62,187 bases of DNA, from NCBI GenBank assembly GCA_903889895.1, contig CAISYZ010000159.1, positions 1 through 62,187 of the forward strand, read 5' to 3'. Shown in pieces: positions 46,347-55,201 of the stretch. Origin of the DNA: an uncultured Verrucomicrobia subdivision 3 bacterium (GTDB lineage: Bacteria; Verrucomicrobiota; Verrucomicrobiia; Limisphaerales; UBA11358). The notes beneath the pieces were generated by a model. It saw only the letters and a list, made by a program, of their open reading frames with translations. It did no database searches and was not told the origin of the DNA. Each line of letters starts with the position of its first letter. The stretch's first letter is position 1. Made by a program: the position numbers and the translations under genes.

Positions 46347-47168
46347 TTATGGTGTGCGCTGATAAACCCGCACCCAGTCAATCTCGTAACGAACGGGAAA
46401 CTCGGTGGCCTCCGGGTTGCCGCCGCAATTTCCGCCGATGGCCTGGTTGAGGATGATGTATTCCGGGCGGTGGAACGGATTGCCTTCGTCCGCGTTGTCG
46501 GCGTCCACCAGATTGAGGTGATTCATCAGCCAACCGTCGAGGCGCAAATCAATTTTCTTTTCGTCCCATTCCATCGTCCAGATGTGAAATTGTTTGGACC
46601 ACGACGGATCGTGAAACTTCCAGAGCGCCCGTTTTTTGGCGTGCCAATCGGTGAGTCCGTTTTTTTGCCAGCCAAAGTTTGCCAGCACCGTGCCGGTGTA
46701 ATATTCCATGATGTCAATCTCGCCGCACGCGGGCCAATGCACGTCCGGTTCCACGCCGAGCGTCCAGAATGCCGGCCAGCTTCCGAGCCGCGGGTCAATC
46801 CGCGCGCGCATTTCGAACTTTCCGTATTTGAATTCGTGCAGCCCGCGCGTCGTGAGGCTGGCGGAAGTGTATTTGATCATTTTCCGCTTCGCCGGCCAGT
46901 TGTCGGCTTCGGGATTGTATTGCGGGTTGGGCTTCGGCTCGCGCCGCGCCTCGATGACGAGCAGCCCGTTGGTGCAATAGGCGTTTTCCGGTTGATACCA
47001 TTGCAACTCGTGATTGCGCTCAAAACCGTGCTCGAAATTCCAGTTGGCGGGATTCGGCGCGCCGTTGGTGTCAAACTCATCGTGCCAGACGAGTCGCCAT
47101 TCCTCGGCGCTCCGCGCTGGTGCAATGGCGAGAAGCAAGATGAGGAAAACAATTTTGGCGACGTTCAT
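46347..47168 (-). CDS. Glycoside hydrolase family 16 protein
   Basis: This 273-residue exported beta-jelly-roll enzyme has a signal peptide (MNVAKIVFLILLLAIAPARS). The mature start EEWRLVWHDEFDTNGAPNP is typical of GH16. The active site is ACGEIDIMEYYTG, with the two catalytic Glu in E-I-D-I-M-E. The end is FPVRYEIDWVRVYQRTP. The subfamily (laminarinase, lichenase, porphyranase or other) cannot be fixed from this motif, although the extra Met in EIDIME is common in beta-1,3-glucanase-like members. It probably forms a transcription unit with GH106 downstream. Confidence 0.95.
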   Translation of the reverse strand: MNVAKIVFLILLLAIAPARSAEEWRLVWHDEFDTNGAPNPANWNFEHGFERNHELQWYQPENAYCTNGLLVIEARREPKPNPQYNPEADNWPAKRKMIKYTSASLTTRGLHEFKYGKFEMRARIDPRLGSWPAFWTLGVEPDVHWPACGEIDIMEYYTGTVLANFGWQKNGLTDWHAKKRALWKFHDPSWSKQFHIWTMEWDEKKIDLRLDGWLMNHLNLVDADNADEGNPFHRPEYIILNQAIGGNCGGNPEATEFPVRYEIDWVRVYQRTP

Positions 47169-47338
47169 CGATTGCGGGGACAGACGCCGGAGCGTCGGTG
47201 AAGGTTGCCAGATTTATTTCCTTCGCCCTGACGGGTTGACCGTGGCCAGCCAACCTGCAACAATTCCGAGGTTATTTTATTTTGACGGGTGGAGGCGCGA
47301 GTAAAGGGGTAGGTTTCCAATCAATATTCAGAAAAATT

Positions 47339-49180
47339 ATGTGCTCAACTAATTTCAAATGGCGGCGGCTCGTTTTTTTCCTTGGCCTGATTGCGGGGGC
47401 GACCCCGGCGGCGTGGGGCGTGAATGTGCTGACCTATCACAATGATAATGCCCGGACCGGCCAAAACCTCAACGAGCAAATCCTGACGCCGGCCAGCGTC
47501 GGTTCGACCAACTTCGGAAAACTTTTCAGCTATTCCGTGGATGGCTATGTTTACACGCAGCCGCTGGTGGTGACCAATGTGGCGATTCCCGGGCAGGGTG
47601 TGCATGACGTGGTTTACATCGCCACCGAGCATGACAGTGTTTACGCCTTGGACGCCAACAGCAACCTGCCGGCGTTGTGGCAGACGAGTTTCATCAACCC
47701 GGCGGCGGGCGTCACCACTGCCACCAGCGACGACGTGGGTTGTGGCGACCTGGTGCCGGAAGTCGGCGTCACGAGCACGCCGGTGATTGATCCGGTCACC
47801 CAGACAATTTACGTCTCGGCCAAAACCAAGGAGGTGACGCAAACCACCACCAACTTCTACTTCCGGCTGCATGCCTTGGACCTTACCACCGGCGCGGAAA
47901 AATTTGGCGGCCCAGCTCTCATCCTGCCAACGATTAACGGCACTGGCGACGGCAATGATGGTGCCGGCCACATCACCTTTGATGCGCTGACGCAGTTGAA
48001 TCGTGCCGCGCTGGCCCTGAACAACGGCGTGGTCTATATGGGCATTGCCTCGCATTGCGACAATTATCCGTATCACGGCTGGCTCATCACCTTTACTGCC
48101 ACCAATCTGCAGTCGCAGACGTTTTTCAACACCACGCCCAACGGAGGCGAAGGCGGCATCTGGCAGGGCGGCAACGGGCCGGCCATTGATGCCGCCGGAA
48201 ACTTGTATGTCATGACCGGCAACGGCACGTTCCGCACGTCCACAAAATGCTATGGCGACAGCTTTCTGAAATTGGCCAACTCCAACAGTGTGCTCAAGGT
48301 GCTGGACTACTTCACTCCGGATAATCAGTCGTATCTGGCAGCGGCGGATCTGGATCTGGGGTCGGGCGGGCCGGTGGTCCTGCCGGACGCGGCCGGCAGC
48401 ACGCTCAAACGCCATCTGCTCGTCGGGTCGGGCAAGCAGGGCACTATTTATCTCGTCAACCGGGACAAAATGGGTCATTACAATTCGATCAACAACAAGG
48501 AGATTGTGCAGACCCTGGTTTCGGCCATCGGCGGGTGTTTCGATACCCCGGCCTACTTCAACAACCATCTATATTACGTCGGCGTTGGCGATGTTTTGAA
48601 AGCGTTCACGATTACCAACGCACACATTTCCACCAAGCCGTCCGCGCGTGGCCAGGATTTTTTTGGCTTTCCCGGCGCCACGCCGAGCGTTTCCGCCAAC
48701 GGCAACCAAGACGGTATTGTCTGGGCGGTGCAAACGGATGCCTACGATGTCAGCGGTCCCGCCATCCTCCATGCCTACGCCGCCACCAACGTCGCGTTCG
48801 AAATTTACAGCAGCGCCAACGCCGGCACCCGCGACCAGTTGGGCGGCGCGGTGAAGTTTGCCGTGCCCACCGTTGCCAACGGCAAGGTCTATGTCGGCAC
48901 GCAGTATGGGTTGTCCGTCTTTGGTCTGGGCGTGCAATCCGTTACGCCGAACGTGGCCGCGCGGCCGGAAATCAGCCTTGAAAAAAAGGGACGCGGACAT
49001 TTCCTCGTGCGAACCGCCGGGACGCCCGGCGTCAGCTATGTCTTGCAGGCCAGCACCAATCTGTTGACGTGGGTTTCCCTTCAGACCAACTCGCTGGCCG
49101 CCGATGTGGAGCTAAAGTTTGAGGATGCCGACGCCGACAAGCTGCCGCATCGCTATTATCGCGTGGTGAAATTGCCCTGA
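47339..49180 (+). CDS. Exported PQQ-like beta-propeller protein with C-terminal module
   Basis: This 613-residue protein has a signal peptide (RLVFFLGLIAGATPAAWG). The mature start NVLTYHNDNARTGQNLNEQI is typical of a family of propeller proteins in Verrucomicrobia and Acidobacteria. Blades include VVYIATEHDSVYALDANSNL, STPVIDPVTQTIYVSAKT and KVYVGTQYGLSVFGLG. The last 70 residues form the module SYVLQASTNLLTW..LQTN...YYRVVKLP seen on many surface proteins of this phylum. No catalytic residues are visible. The start at 47339 follows AGAAAAATT, with no strong ribosome-binding site. Confidence 0.9.
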   Translation: MCSTNFKWRRLVFFLGLIAGATPAAWGVNVLTYHNDNARTGQNLNEQILTPASVGSTNFGKLFSYSVDGYVYTQPLVVTNVAIPGQGVHDVVYIATEHDSVYALDANSNLPALWQTSFINPAAGVTTATSDDVGCGDLVPEVGVTSTPVIDPVTQTIYVSAKTKEVTQTTTNFYFRLHALDLTTGAEKFGGPALILPTINGTGDGNDGAGHITFDALTQLNRAALALNNGVVYMGIASHCDNYPYHGWLITFTATNLQSQTFFNTTPNGGEGGIWQGGNGPAIDAAGNLYVMTGNGTFRTSTKCYGDSFLKLANSNSVLKVLDYFTPDNQSYLAAADLDLGSGGPVVLPDAAGSTLKRHLLVGSGKQGTIYLVNRDKMGHYNSINNKEIVQTLVSAIGGCFDTPAYFNNHLYYVGVGDVLKAFTITNAHISTKPSARGQDFFGFPGATPSVSANGNQDGIVWAVQTDAYDVSGPAILHAYAATNVAFEIYSSANAGTRDQLGGAVKFAVPTVANGKVYVGTQYGLSVFGLGVQSVTPNVAARPEISLEKKGRGHFLVRTAGTPGVSYVLQASTNLLTWVSLQTNSLAADVELKFEDADADKLPHRYYRVVKLP

Positions 49181-49210
49181 CCGCTTGCGCTCGGCGAAGT
49201 TGTTCGCCGG

Positions 49211-50281
49211 TCAAATCTTGACCTTGAATTCCTCGCCCGCTTTGACGGACTGCACGAACGCCGCCATCAACTGCGGGATCAACTCCAAATCTTTCAGGCT
49301 CACGACTTCCACCGGCGAGTGCATGTAGCGGTTCGGCAAACTGATGAGCGCGCTCGCGATGCCGCCGCGCGTCCAGAAAATCACATCCGTGTCGGTGCCG
49401 CTGGAATTAGACATCGCCTCGTGTTGCAGCGGAATCTTTTTCTTGGCCGCGACTTCCTCCAGCCGCTTCACGACTTCGGGATGATTGCAGCCGCCGTGCG
49501 TGATGGTCGGGCCGGCGCCGATGCGCGTGTCGCCGTGCTGCGTCTTGCTGACCGTCGGATAATCCGTCGCGTGCGTCACGTCCACTACCAGCGCGATGTC
49601 CGGCTTGAGCGAATATGCGATCTGCCGCGCGCCGAGCAGGCCGACCTCTTCCTGCACGTTGGAAACCGCGCAGACTTCGGCGTTCAACTTCACCTTGGAT
49701 TCCTTGAGCAGCCGCAGCGTCTCGGCCACGGCGAATGTGCCGATGCGGTTATCGAACGCCCGCGCCACGGCGAGGTCGCCGCGCAAAATATCAAATTCAT
49801 CCGCCAAGGTAATCGGGTCGCCAATGCGGACAATCGCCTCCGCCTCCTTGCGGCTGCTCACGCCGATATCAATGAAGATGTCGTGAATCTTCGGCGCCTT
49901 CGGCTCGCCGTCCTGCTTGGTTAGGTGCGGCGCGACGTTGCCGACCACGCCTTTGACCGCGCCGCCGCGCGTGTGGATAAAGATGCGCTGCGCCTTGGTG
50001 ATGGCTGCGTCAATGCCGCCCATGCGGCGCACATAAATGAAGCCGTCGGCATCAATGTAGTTCACCGCCATCGCGATTTCGTCCGCGTGCGCCGCGAGCA
50101 TGATGCGCGGGCCGCCGCCCTTGTTGAGCACCGCCACGCAGTTGCCGTAGGCGTCGGAGAAAGTTTCGTCCGCGAATTGTTTGGCGTAATCCAGCCAGAC
50201 GCGCTGGCCGCGGGTTTCGTGGCCGGTGGGGCTGGGGGTGTTGACGAGGGTCTTAAGAAAATTCAATGAGGCATCGCGCAT
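49211..50281 (-). CDS. M42 family metallopeptidase (aminopeptidase)
   Basis: This 356-residue di-metal aminopeptidase has the zinc ligands LAAHADEIAMAV (His), RAFDNRIGTFAVAETL (Asp), NVQEEVGLLGARQ (catalytic Glu pair), LVVDVTHATDYP (Asp) and the C-terminal His in ALISLPNRYMHSPVE. The start FLKTLVNTPSPTGHE matches the family. M42 enzymes form dodecameric tetrahedral complexes that trim peptides in the cytoplasm. Some members act on glucan-linked substrates. The ATG at 50281 is convincing. The gene is convergent with the propeller gene and divergent from the sulfatase. Confidence 0.94.
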   Translation of the reverse strand: MRDASLNFLKTLVNTPSPTGHETRGQRVWLDYAKQFADETFSDAYGNCVAVLNKGGGPRIMLAAHADEIAMAVNYIDADGFIYVRRMGGIDAAITKAQRIFIHTRGGAVKGVVGNVAPHLTKQDGEPKAPKIHDIFIDIGVSSRKEAEAIVRIGDPITLADEFDILRGDLAVARAFDNRIGTFAVAETLRLLKESKVKLNAEVCAVSNVQEEVGLLGARQIAYSLKPDIALVVDVTHATDYPTVSKTQHGDTRIGAGPTITHGGCNHPEVVKRLEEVAAKKKIPLQHEAMSNSSGTDTDVIFWTRGGIASALISLPNRYMHSPVEVVSLKDLELIPQLMAAFVQSVKAGEEFKVKI

Positions 50282-50410
50282 CGCGGCAGACTAATTGTCA
50301 GCGGCCAAACGGCAATCGTTTTTTGCGACGAAAATGGCCGGGGTGCCATCCGCAGAACTGGCGACACGCCACGGCTTGCTTTCGCGCCCGCTTCGGAACA
50401 TGATTTTTCC

Positions 50411-51916
50411 ATGAAGTCTTCCTTTGAATCCGCGTGGACGCGCCGTGATTTCCTGGGCACGGTGGCCGCCGCTTCCGCTGCCGCCGCTTTTCCCATGGCG
50501 CTGCGCGGGGCGGAGAAATCCGCGCGCCCGCTGAACGTCCTCTTTCTCATGGCCGACGACATGCGGGTGGAGCTAGGCTGCTACGGTAGCCGCTTCCGCG
50601 CGCTCACGCCGAACCTCGACGCGCTTGCCAAGCGCGGCGTGCGGTTCGACCGCAATTATTGCCAGTATCCGCTGAGCAATCCTTCCCGCGCGTCGCTGCT
50701 CACCGGGCGCAAGCCTGCCACCACCGGCGTCATCGGCAACCGCACCAATTTTCGCGACGCGCATCCCGACTGGCTTTCGCTGCCGCAGTTGTTCAAGGAG
50801 AATGGCTACGTCACCGCGCGCGCCGGCAAGATTTTTCACGGCGGCATTGACGATCCCATGGCGTGGGGCAGCACCAGCGGCGGCGAGGCCGCTGACGAGG
50901 GCGGGATGCAATCGGCGGAAGTCGGCCACGTCGCGCATCATGCGAAGCCCGCCGCCCCGAAAGTCGCCGGTAGCGCGACCGAATCCGAAGGCCGCAAGCG
51001 CGCGGCGTATTCCGACCGCATCGTCGTGCTCGAAGGCAACGGCGAGAACCACGGCGATTATCACAGCGCCGACAAGACGATTGAAAATCTGCGCAAATAC
51101 AAAGACCAGCCGTTCTTCATCGCCTGCGGTTTCGTGAAGCCGCACAGTCCGCCGACCGCGCCGCAGAAATTCTTTGATCTCTACGACCTCGATAAGATCA
51201 CGCTGCCGCCGGACTTCGCGGCGGCGCCCACCGTGCCGCCGGGCTTTCCCAGCGCGGCCATCCGCAAGCATAATGCCGATCTCTTCATCGGGCGCAACGC
51301 GAGCGAGGCGGAGGCGAAGGAAGTCATCCGCGCGTATCTCGCCGCGATTTCCTGGGTGGACTGGAACATCGGCCGTGTCCTTGCGGAACTCGACCAGCTC
51401 GGGCTGCGCGAGCACACCATCGTCGTGTTCGTGGCCGACCACGGTTATCAGCTCGGCGAAAAGGGCAAGTGGTCCAAGGCCGGTTCGCTCTTCGAGATGG
51501 GCACGCGCGTGCCGCTCATCATCTCCGCGCCGGGCCTGGCCGCCAACGGCGCGAGCTGCCATCGCATCGTGGAGTCGCTGGATATTTATCCGACGCTGGT
51601 GGAACTCTGCGGGCTGCCGCCGCAAAAGGAAATCGAGGGTGCCAGCCTCACGCCGTTGCTGAAAGATGCGACGGCGAAGTGGGACAAACCCGCTTACTCC
51701 ATCTGGAGCGAGGACGGCAAGACCGTTCACGGCGTGGCGGTGCGGACGGAGCAATGGCGTTATGCCGAATACGGCAAGGCCGGCGCGAACGGCGCGATGC
51801 TCCTCGACCCGCACGACCCGGATGAATTGAAGAACTTCGTCGCCGATGAAAAGAACCAAGCCGCCGTTGCCGAGCTGGCTGCGCTCGCGCGCAAATACGC
51901 GGCGGCATTCGGTTGA
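50411..51916 (+). CDS. Sulfatase, iduronate-2-sulfatase-like, Ser-type
   Basis: This 501-residue exported enzyme has a twin-arginine-like leader (WTRRDFLGTVAAASAAAAFP). The metal-binding start is NVLFLMADDMRVELGCYGSR and the sulfatase signature is PLSNPSRASLLTGRKP. The residue converted to formylglycine is Ser89 (S-N-P-S-R), so it needs an anSME-type rather than an FGE-type maturase; neither is encoded in the window. Further ligands are in GFVKPHSPPTAP and FVADHGYQLGEKGKWSKAGS. It resembles the iduronate-2-sulfatase branch and probably removes sulfate from polysaccharides, in line with the nearby GH genes. Confidence 0.94.
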   Translation: MKSSFESAWTRRDFLGTVAAASAAAAFPMALRGAEKSARPLNVLFLMADDMRVELGCYGSRFRALTPNLDALAKRGVRFDRNYCQYPLSNPSRASLLTGRKPATTGVIGNRTNFRDAHPDWLSLPQLFKENGYVTARAGKIFHGGIDDPMAWGSTSGGEAADEGGMQSAEVGHVAHHAKPAAPKVAGSATESEGRKRAAYSDRIVVLEGNGENHGDYHSADKTIENLRKYKDQPFFIACGFVKPHSPPTAPQKFFDLYDLDKITLPPDFAAAPTVPPGFPSAAIRKHNADLFIGRNASEAEAKEVIRAYLAAISWVDWNIGRVLAELDQLGLREHTIVVFVADHGYQLGEKGKWSKAGSLFEMGTRVPLIISAPGLAANGASCHRIVESLDIYPTLVELCGLPPQKEIEGASLTPLLKDATAKWDKPAYSIWSEDGKTVHGVAVRTEQWRYAEYGKAGANGAMLLDPHDPDELKNFVADEKNQAAVAELAALARKYAAAFG

Positions 51917-51972
51917 GGCAGGGCTGACCTGCTGGTCAGCCGGGGGAGTGGGCGCGGCAACGCCGCCCTAAC
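51917..51972. repeat. Palindromic (REP-like) element, copy 2
   Basis: The palindrome GGCTGACCTGCTGGTCAGCC (51922-51941) is followed by GGCGCGGCAACGCCGCCCTA (51951-51970). Both are related to the two palindromes of the longer element at 11227-11346, but are closer together. It begins directly after the sulfatase stop codon, so it could also act as a transcript-end hairpin. Confidence 0.8.
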
Positions 51973-52066
51973 AGCGCGGGTGATGCTCCTGGGCATCGGC
52001 TTTTTCAATGGCCCGCGCAATTTTATCAATTCACGCTCCGTGCCGCTTTTGCCTTAGCGTGGCGGC

Positions 52067-53143
52067 ATGAAACGATTCAAAGCCCTCGTCGCCATCCTCC
52101 TCACCCTCGGCCTGTTTTGCGCGTTGCTGCCGGCCCGGCCGTTCCGACCCGTCGAACCCATTCCCGCTGACATCGTGGACATGCACTGCCACATCGCCGG
52201 CATCGGCGCGGGCGGGAGCGGCTGTTGGGTTTCGCCGCGCATGGCGAACAACTGGCGCTTCGGCATCTACCTCCACAGCTTCGGCGTCTCGCGCCAGGAA
52301 CTGCTCGCGCAGGGCGACAATCTCGTCGGCGACCGCATTGCCGCCTCGCTCGCGCAGAGCAAATATGTCCGCAAGGTCGTGCTGCTCGCGCTCGACGGCG
52401 TGGTGGACGGGCAGGGGAACCTCGACACCAACCGCACCGAGGTCTATGTGCCGAACGAGTTCGTCGCGGCCCAATGCGCGCGGCACCCCAACCTCCTCTT
52501 CGGCGCGTCCGTGAATCCCTACCGCCCCGATGCGCTCGCCCGCCTGGTCTGGGCCAAGCAACACGGCGCGGTGCTCATCAAATGGATTCCGCCGGTCATG
52601 GACATTCAGCCCGACGACCCGAAGCTGATTCCGTTTTACCAAAAGCTGGTGGAGCTGAACCTCCCGCTGCTGTCGCACACCGGTGAGGAGAAATCCTTTT
52701 CCCGCGCCGCCGCCGGGCTGGGCAATCCGGAGAAACTGCGGCTGCCCTTGAGCCTGGGCGTCACCGTCATCGCCGCGCACATTGCGTCCTCGGCGCGCTA
52801 CGACGGCGAACGCGGGCCGGACCGGCTGGCGCGGCTGATGCGCGAATATCCCAACCTCTACACGGACATCTCCGCGCTGACCAACGTGAACAAGCCCGGT
52901 TATCTGCAGGAAGCGCTGACTAAGCCGGCGTTTGCCGGGCGGCTGGTGTATGGCACGGATTTCCCGCTCATCAACACCGCCTTGGAATCCCCGTGGTATT
53001 CCCTGCACCTGACGCTGCGGCAGAAGTGGGAGATTTGGCGGACGCCCAACCCGTGGGACCGCGACGTGCTGACCAAGCATGATTTGGGGGTGCCGACGGA
53101 AACCTTTGCCCGCCCCGCGCACCTGCTGGGGCAAACTTCCTAG
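52067..53143 (+). CDS. Exported amidohydrolase-family protein
   Basis: This 358-residue protein has an N-terminal membrane anchor or signal (ALVAILLTLGLFCALLPARP). It has the amidohydrolase_2 pattern: IVDMHCHIAGIG (metal-binding H-x-H), FGASVNPYRPDALARL, VLIKWIPPVMDIQPDDP (Lys in the active-site strand), LPLLSHTGEE (His), VTVIAAHIASS (His) and LVYGTDFPLIN (catalytic Asp). The family includes decarboxylases and lactonases, and the substrate is unknown. The motif NLYTDISALTNVNKPGYL supports a TIM-barrel decarboxylase-like enzyme. The array at 53338 follows on the same strand. Confidence 0.88.
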   Translation: MKRFKALVAILLTLGLFCALLPARPFRPVEPIPADIVDMHCHIAGIGAGGSGCWVSPRMANNWRFGIYLHSFGVSRQELLAQGDNLVGDRIAASLAQSKYVRKVVLLALDGVVDGQGNLDTNRTEVYVPNEFVAAQCARHPNLLFGASVNPYRPDALARLVWAKQHGAVLIKWIPPVMDIQPDDPKLIPFYQKLVELNLPLLSHTGEEKSFSRAAAGLGNPEKLRLPLSLGVTVIAAHIASSARYDGERGPDRLARLMREYPNLYTDISALTNVNKPGYLQEALTKPAFAGRLVYGTDFPLINTALESPWYSLHLTLRQKWEIWRTPNPWDRDVLTKHDLGVPTETFARPAHLLGQTS

Positions 53144-53295
53144 CGTTGGCAGACTGGCCTCGGACTAGCCCGCAATGTCCAAAATGGCCTCAATAATAAA
53201 GTCGGCTCCCTTTTGCCTCTGCCACCGGCTTAAGCCAACCCGGCGGCCGGTTCCCTCCCGGCGCCGGAGGGTGGAAAAAGGGGTGATTTCATCAA

Positions 53296-53337
53296 AAACC
53301 GCACTTTTACCCCAAAAGTGGCGAGTTTTCCCGGTTT
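53296..53337. repeat. Palindrome flanking array IV on the left
   Basis: CGCACTTTTACCCCAAAAGTGGCG spans 53300-53323 and pairs with itself (CGC, ACTTTT with AAAAGT, GCG). The sequence TTTTACC..AAAAGTGG reappears inverted after the array as CCACTTTTTGGTAAAA (near 53788-53804). Confidence 0.6.
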
Positions 53338-53757
53338 AAGCCGTCATCACCACGCCGTGGTGCGTCACTTTATTCCCGTGGTGACGAAGAATCTTGCCGT
53401 GGTGACGATGGCCCACGCTGTTATCCATCGGGAGCAAGCCTTCCTCCATCGGATTATCGCCTATATCCATCGGGAGCAAGCCAATATCCATCGGAATCTT
53501 GCCGATATCCATCGGGAGGAAGGTAATATCCGTCGGGATATCGCTGACATCCATCGGGAGGAAGGAGATATCCATCGGGATATTGGCGATAACCATCGGG
53601 AGGACGACGATATCCATCGGGAGATAGGGAATATCCATCGGGAGAACGACGAGATTCTTCGGGAGGACGGTAAAAACCATCGGGAGATAACCTTCCGCCA
53701 TCGGGATATCGGCAAGATTCTTCGGGAGATTGGCGAAAACCCGACGGTGGATGGCGA
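53338..53757. repeat. 21-bp-period array IV (20 units, two core types)
   Basis: Twenty 21-bp units follow without an indel. The first four (53338-53421) carry GGTGACGA-type cores, with a palindromic pair TCATCACCACG/CGTGGTGCGTCA over units 1 and 2. From 53422 on, sixteen units have ATCCATCGGGAG or close variants (for example 53422, 53464, 53548, 53611, 53632), followed by nine or ten variable bases, decaying to AACCCGACGGTGG at the end. Because 21 is a multiple of three, several frames stay open through the array. No FN3-type gene adjoins it within the window. Confidence 0.92.
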
Positions 53758-53848
53758 GAAAACGACGCTAAAAACCTAAAACTGTCCACTTTTTGGTAAA
53801 ATTCGCTGGCCAGTCTCAAGTCCGCTCACGGCCGGGAGCCTCGTGACT

Positions 53849-54223
53849 TTAGAACTTGAACGGATAATAGATATCGAATTCCAACTGCGAGTAGGCCGGG
53901 GTAGCGAGTATTGGGCTTTTTTTCAGATATTTAATGCTCGAGTTGTCCCAGAGGCTCCAGCCTTTTAGTTCACGGGTTGATTTCTGCAAACCGAAGCTCC
54001 GGCCGGGCATCACCGCCACATTTCTGAGCGAATTCGTATCGGGCGTCAAATTGTAGCGGAGCGGTTCGGGGATAATGTAGCCTGCGGTTTCCATCAAGCC
54101 GTGGATGGCCGCCGGCATGTTGTTCGTTTCTGCATATTCCGCCGCCTTGGATGGCCCGGCCGCCAGCAGGCCCAGCCAAGCGATGAGGCGGATAAACTGC
54201 GGGAGTGGCTTGCTAGGTTGCAT
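53849..54223 (-). CDS. Small exported hypothetical protein
   Basis: I do not recognise this 124-residue protein. It has a signal peptide (LPQFIRLIAWLGLLAAGPSKAAEY) and a mature part of about 95 residues with MPAAIHGLMETAGYIIPEPL, RNVAVMPGRSFGLQKSTREL and a C-terminus ending AYSQLEFDIYYPFKF, which looks like strands of an outer-membrane or lipocalin-like barrel edge. It lies between the fourth array and the outer-membrane protein gene. Codon use looks coding, but no homologue class comes to mind. Confidence 0.65.
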   Translation of the reverse strand: MQPSKPLPQFIRLIAWLGLLAAGPSKAAEYAETNNMPAAIHGLMETAGYIIPEPLRYNLTPDTNSLRNVAVMPGRSFGLQKSTRELKGWSLWDNSSIKYLKKSPILATPAYSQLEFDIYYPFKF

Positions 54224-54370
54224 CAGTCATTAGCCAACCATTTTATGGGGAAGAATTTCAATAGCCATGGGGTCTTCCCCTACCGTTTTGCGAATTGAGC
54301 CGGTGCCGGCGCGATTAAATGCCGCCGGGCAATGAGGGTGACGATCAGCAGCCGGGCGGGCGGGCCGGGG

Positions 54371-55117
54371 TTACCAGTTCCAGCCGAGCGCGAAATACCA
54401 GAAGACGTGGCTTGGCCCAGCCACGGTATGCCCCGCGCTGCCGAGGAGGTGGAAATGTTCGTTGAAGCGGTAGTCGCCGCCGCCGTTCACGGCCAGAAAC
54501 GCGCCGTCACCGGCGGCCGCGCGGCTTTGGGCAAAAAATTCGCCGCCGAGTGTAAGGTGGTCGCCGAAGCTGCGCTGGAGGAGGCCGCCGCCGTAGGCGT
54601 TGTCGCGCTGGCCGGGGGCGGAATTAAGGCCCACGCCGCCGCCGAGGTCGGCGGTCCAGGCGCCAAAGCTCTTTTGCAGCCAGACGGGCAGTTGCACCCA
54701 GGTGCGGCCATTGCCGAGACCGCGCGCGGCGTCGCCGGAGGCGAGATTGACGGCGGGGAAGAAGGCGATTTGCGGCCAGCCATTGGTTTCGTGCAGGAAA
54801 CGGTATTTGACGCTCAACTGAATATCGCCGAGGCCGGTGGCGGCGCGGGTGCCGGTGCCGCCGGCGGTGGCGAGGGGCACGGTGATGGAAAGTTGGGTGT
54901 CGGGCAGGGGCCCGTAATTCAGGGCGAGCGCGGGGGCGTCGATGAAGTAGCTGCCGCCGGTGTGTTCGCCGCTGGCCTGCAGGTAGCCTTCCCAATGTTG
55001 ATAATCGGTCGGCTCGGGATCGTCGGTGAGATACGGCGGCCCGGCCAGTCCGCGCGCGGCGAACAGGCCGACGAGGCCGGCAGCGAGGAGCAGGATTTGG
55101 CGGGGGCGATTCACCAT
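54371..55117 (-). CDS. Outer-membrane MetA-pathway-like channel protein (1)
   Basis: This 248-residue protein has a signal peptide (RQILLLAAGLVGLFAARGLA). The mature start GPPYLTDDPEPTDYQHWEGY is characteristic of the Phenol_MetA_deg/transporter family of outer-membrane beta-barrels. Alternating amphipathic strands follow (TQLSITVPLATAG, GLGDIQLSVKYRFL, GWPQIAFFPAVNL), ending FHLLGSAGHTVAGPSHVFWY with a terminal aromatic Trp. Members are thought to move hydrophobic or small compounds. A second, more distant barrel gene is next to it (55202-56095). The start is the ATG at 55117. Confidence 0.88.
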   Translation of the reverse strand: MVNRPRQILLLAAGLVGLFAARGLAGPPYLTDDPEPTDYQHWEGYLQASGEHTGGSYFIDAPALALNYGPLPDTQLSITVPLATAGGTGTRAATGLGDIQLSVKYRFLHETNGWPQIAFFPAVNLASGDAARGLGNGRTWVQLPVWLQKSFGAWTADLGGGVGLNSAPGQRDNAYGGGLLQRSFGDHLTLGGEFFAQSRAAAGDGAFLAVNGGGDYRFNEHFHLLGSAGHTVAGPSHVFWYFALGWNW

Positions 55118-55201
55118 GGGTTGCGCGGGAAAATAATGGTTTTGCCCGGGGCGCAGCAAGTCGGCGTTGGCGGGGGAAATATTAACGGCACAAGAAACCG
55201 C

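Noticed and set aside
53318-53779. 153-residue protein encoded by array IV
   Set aside because: The frame is open because the repeat period is a multiple of three. Three or more other frames are also open, and array II with the same period has stops in its units. Kept only as a finding to test.
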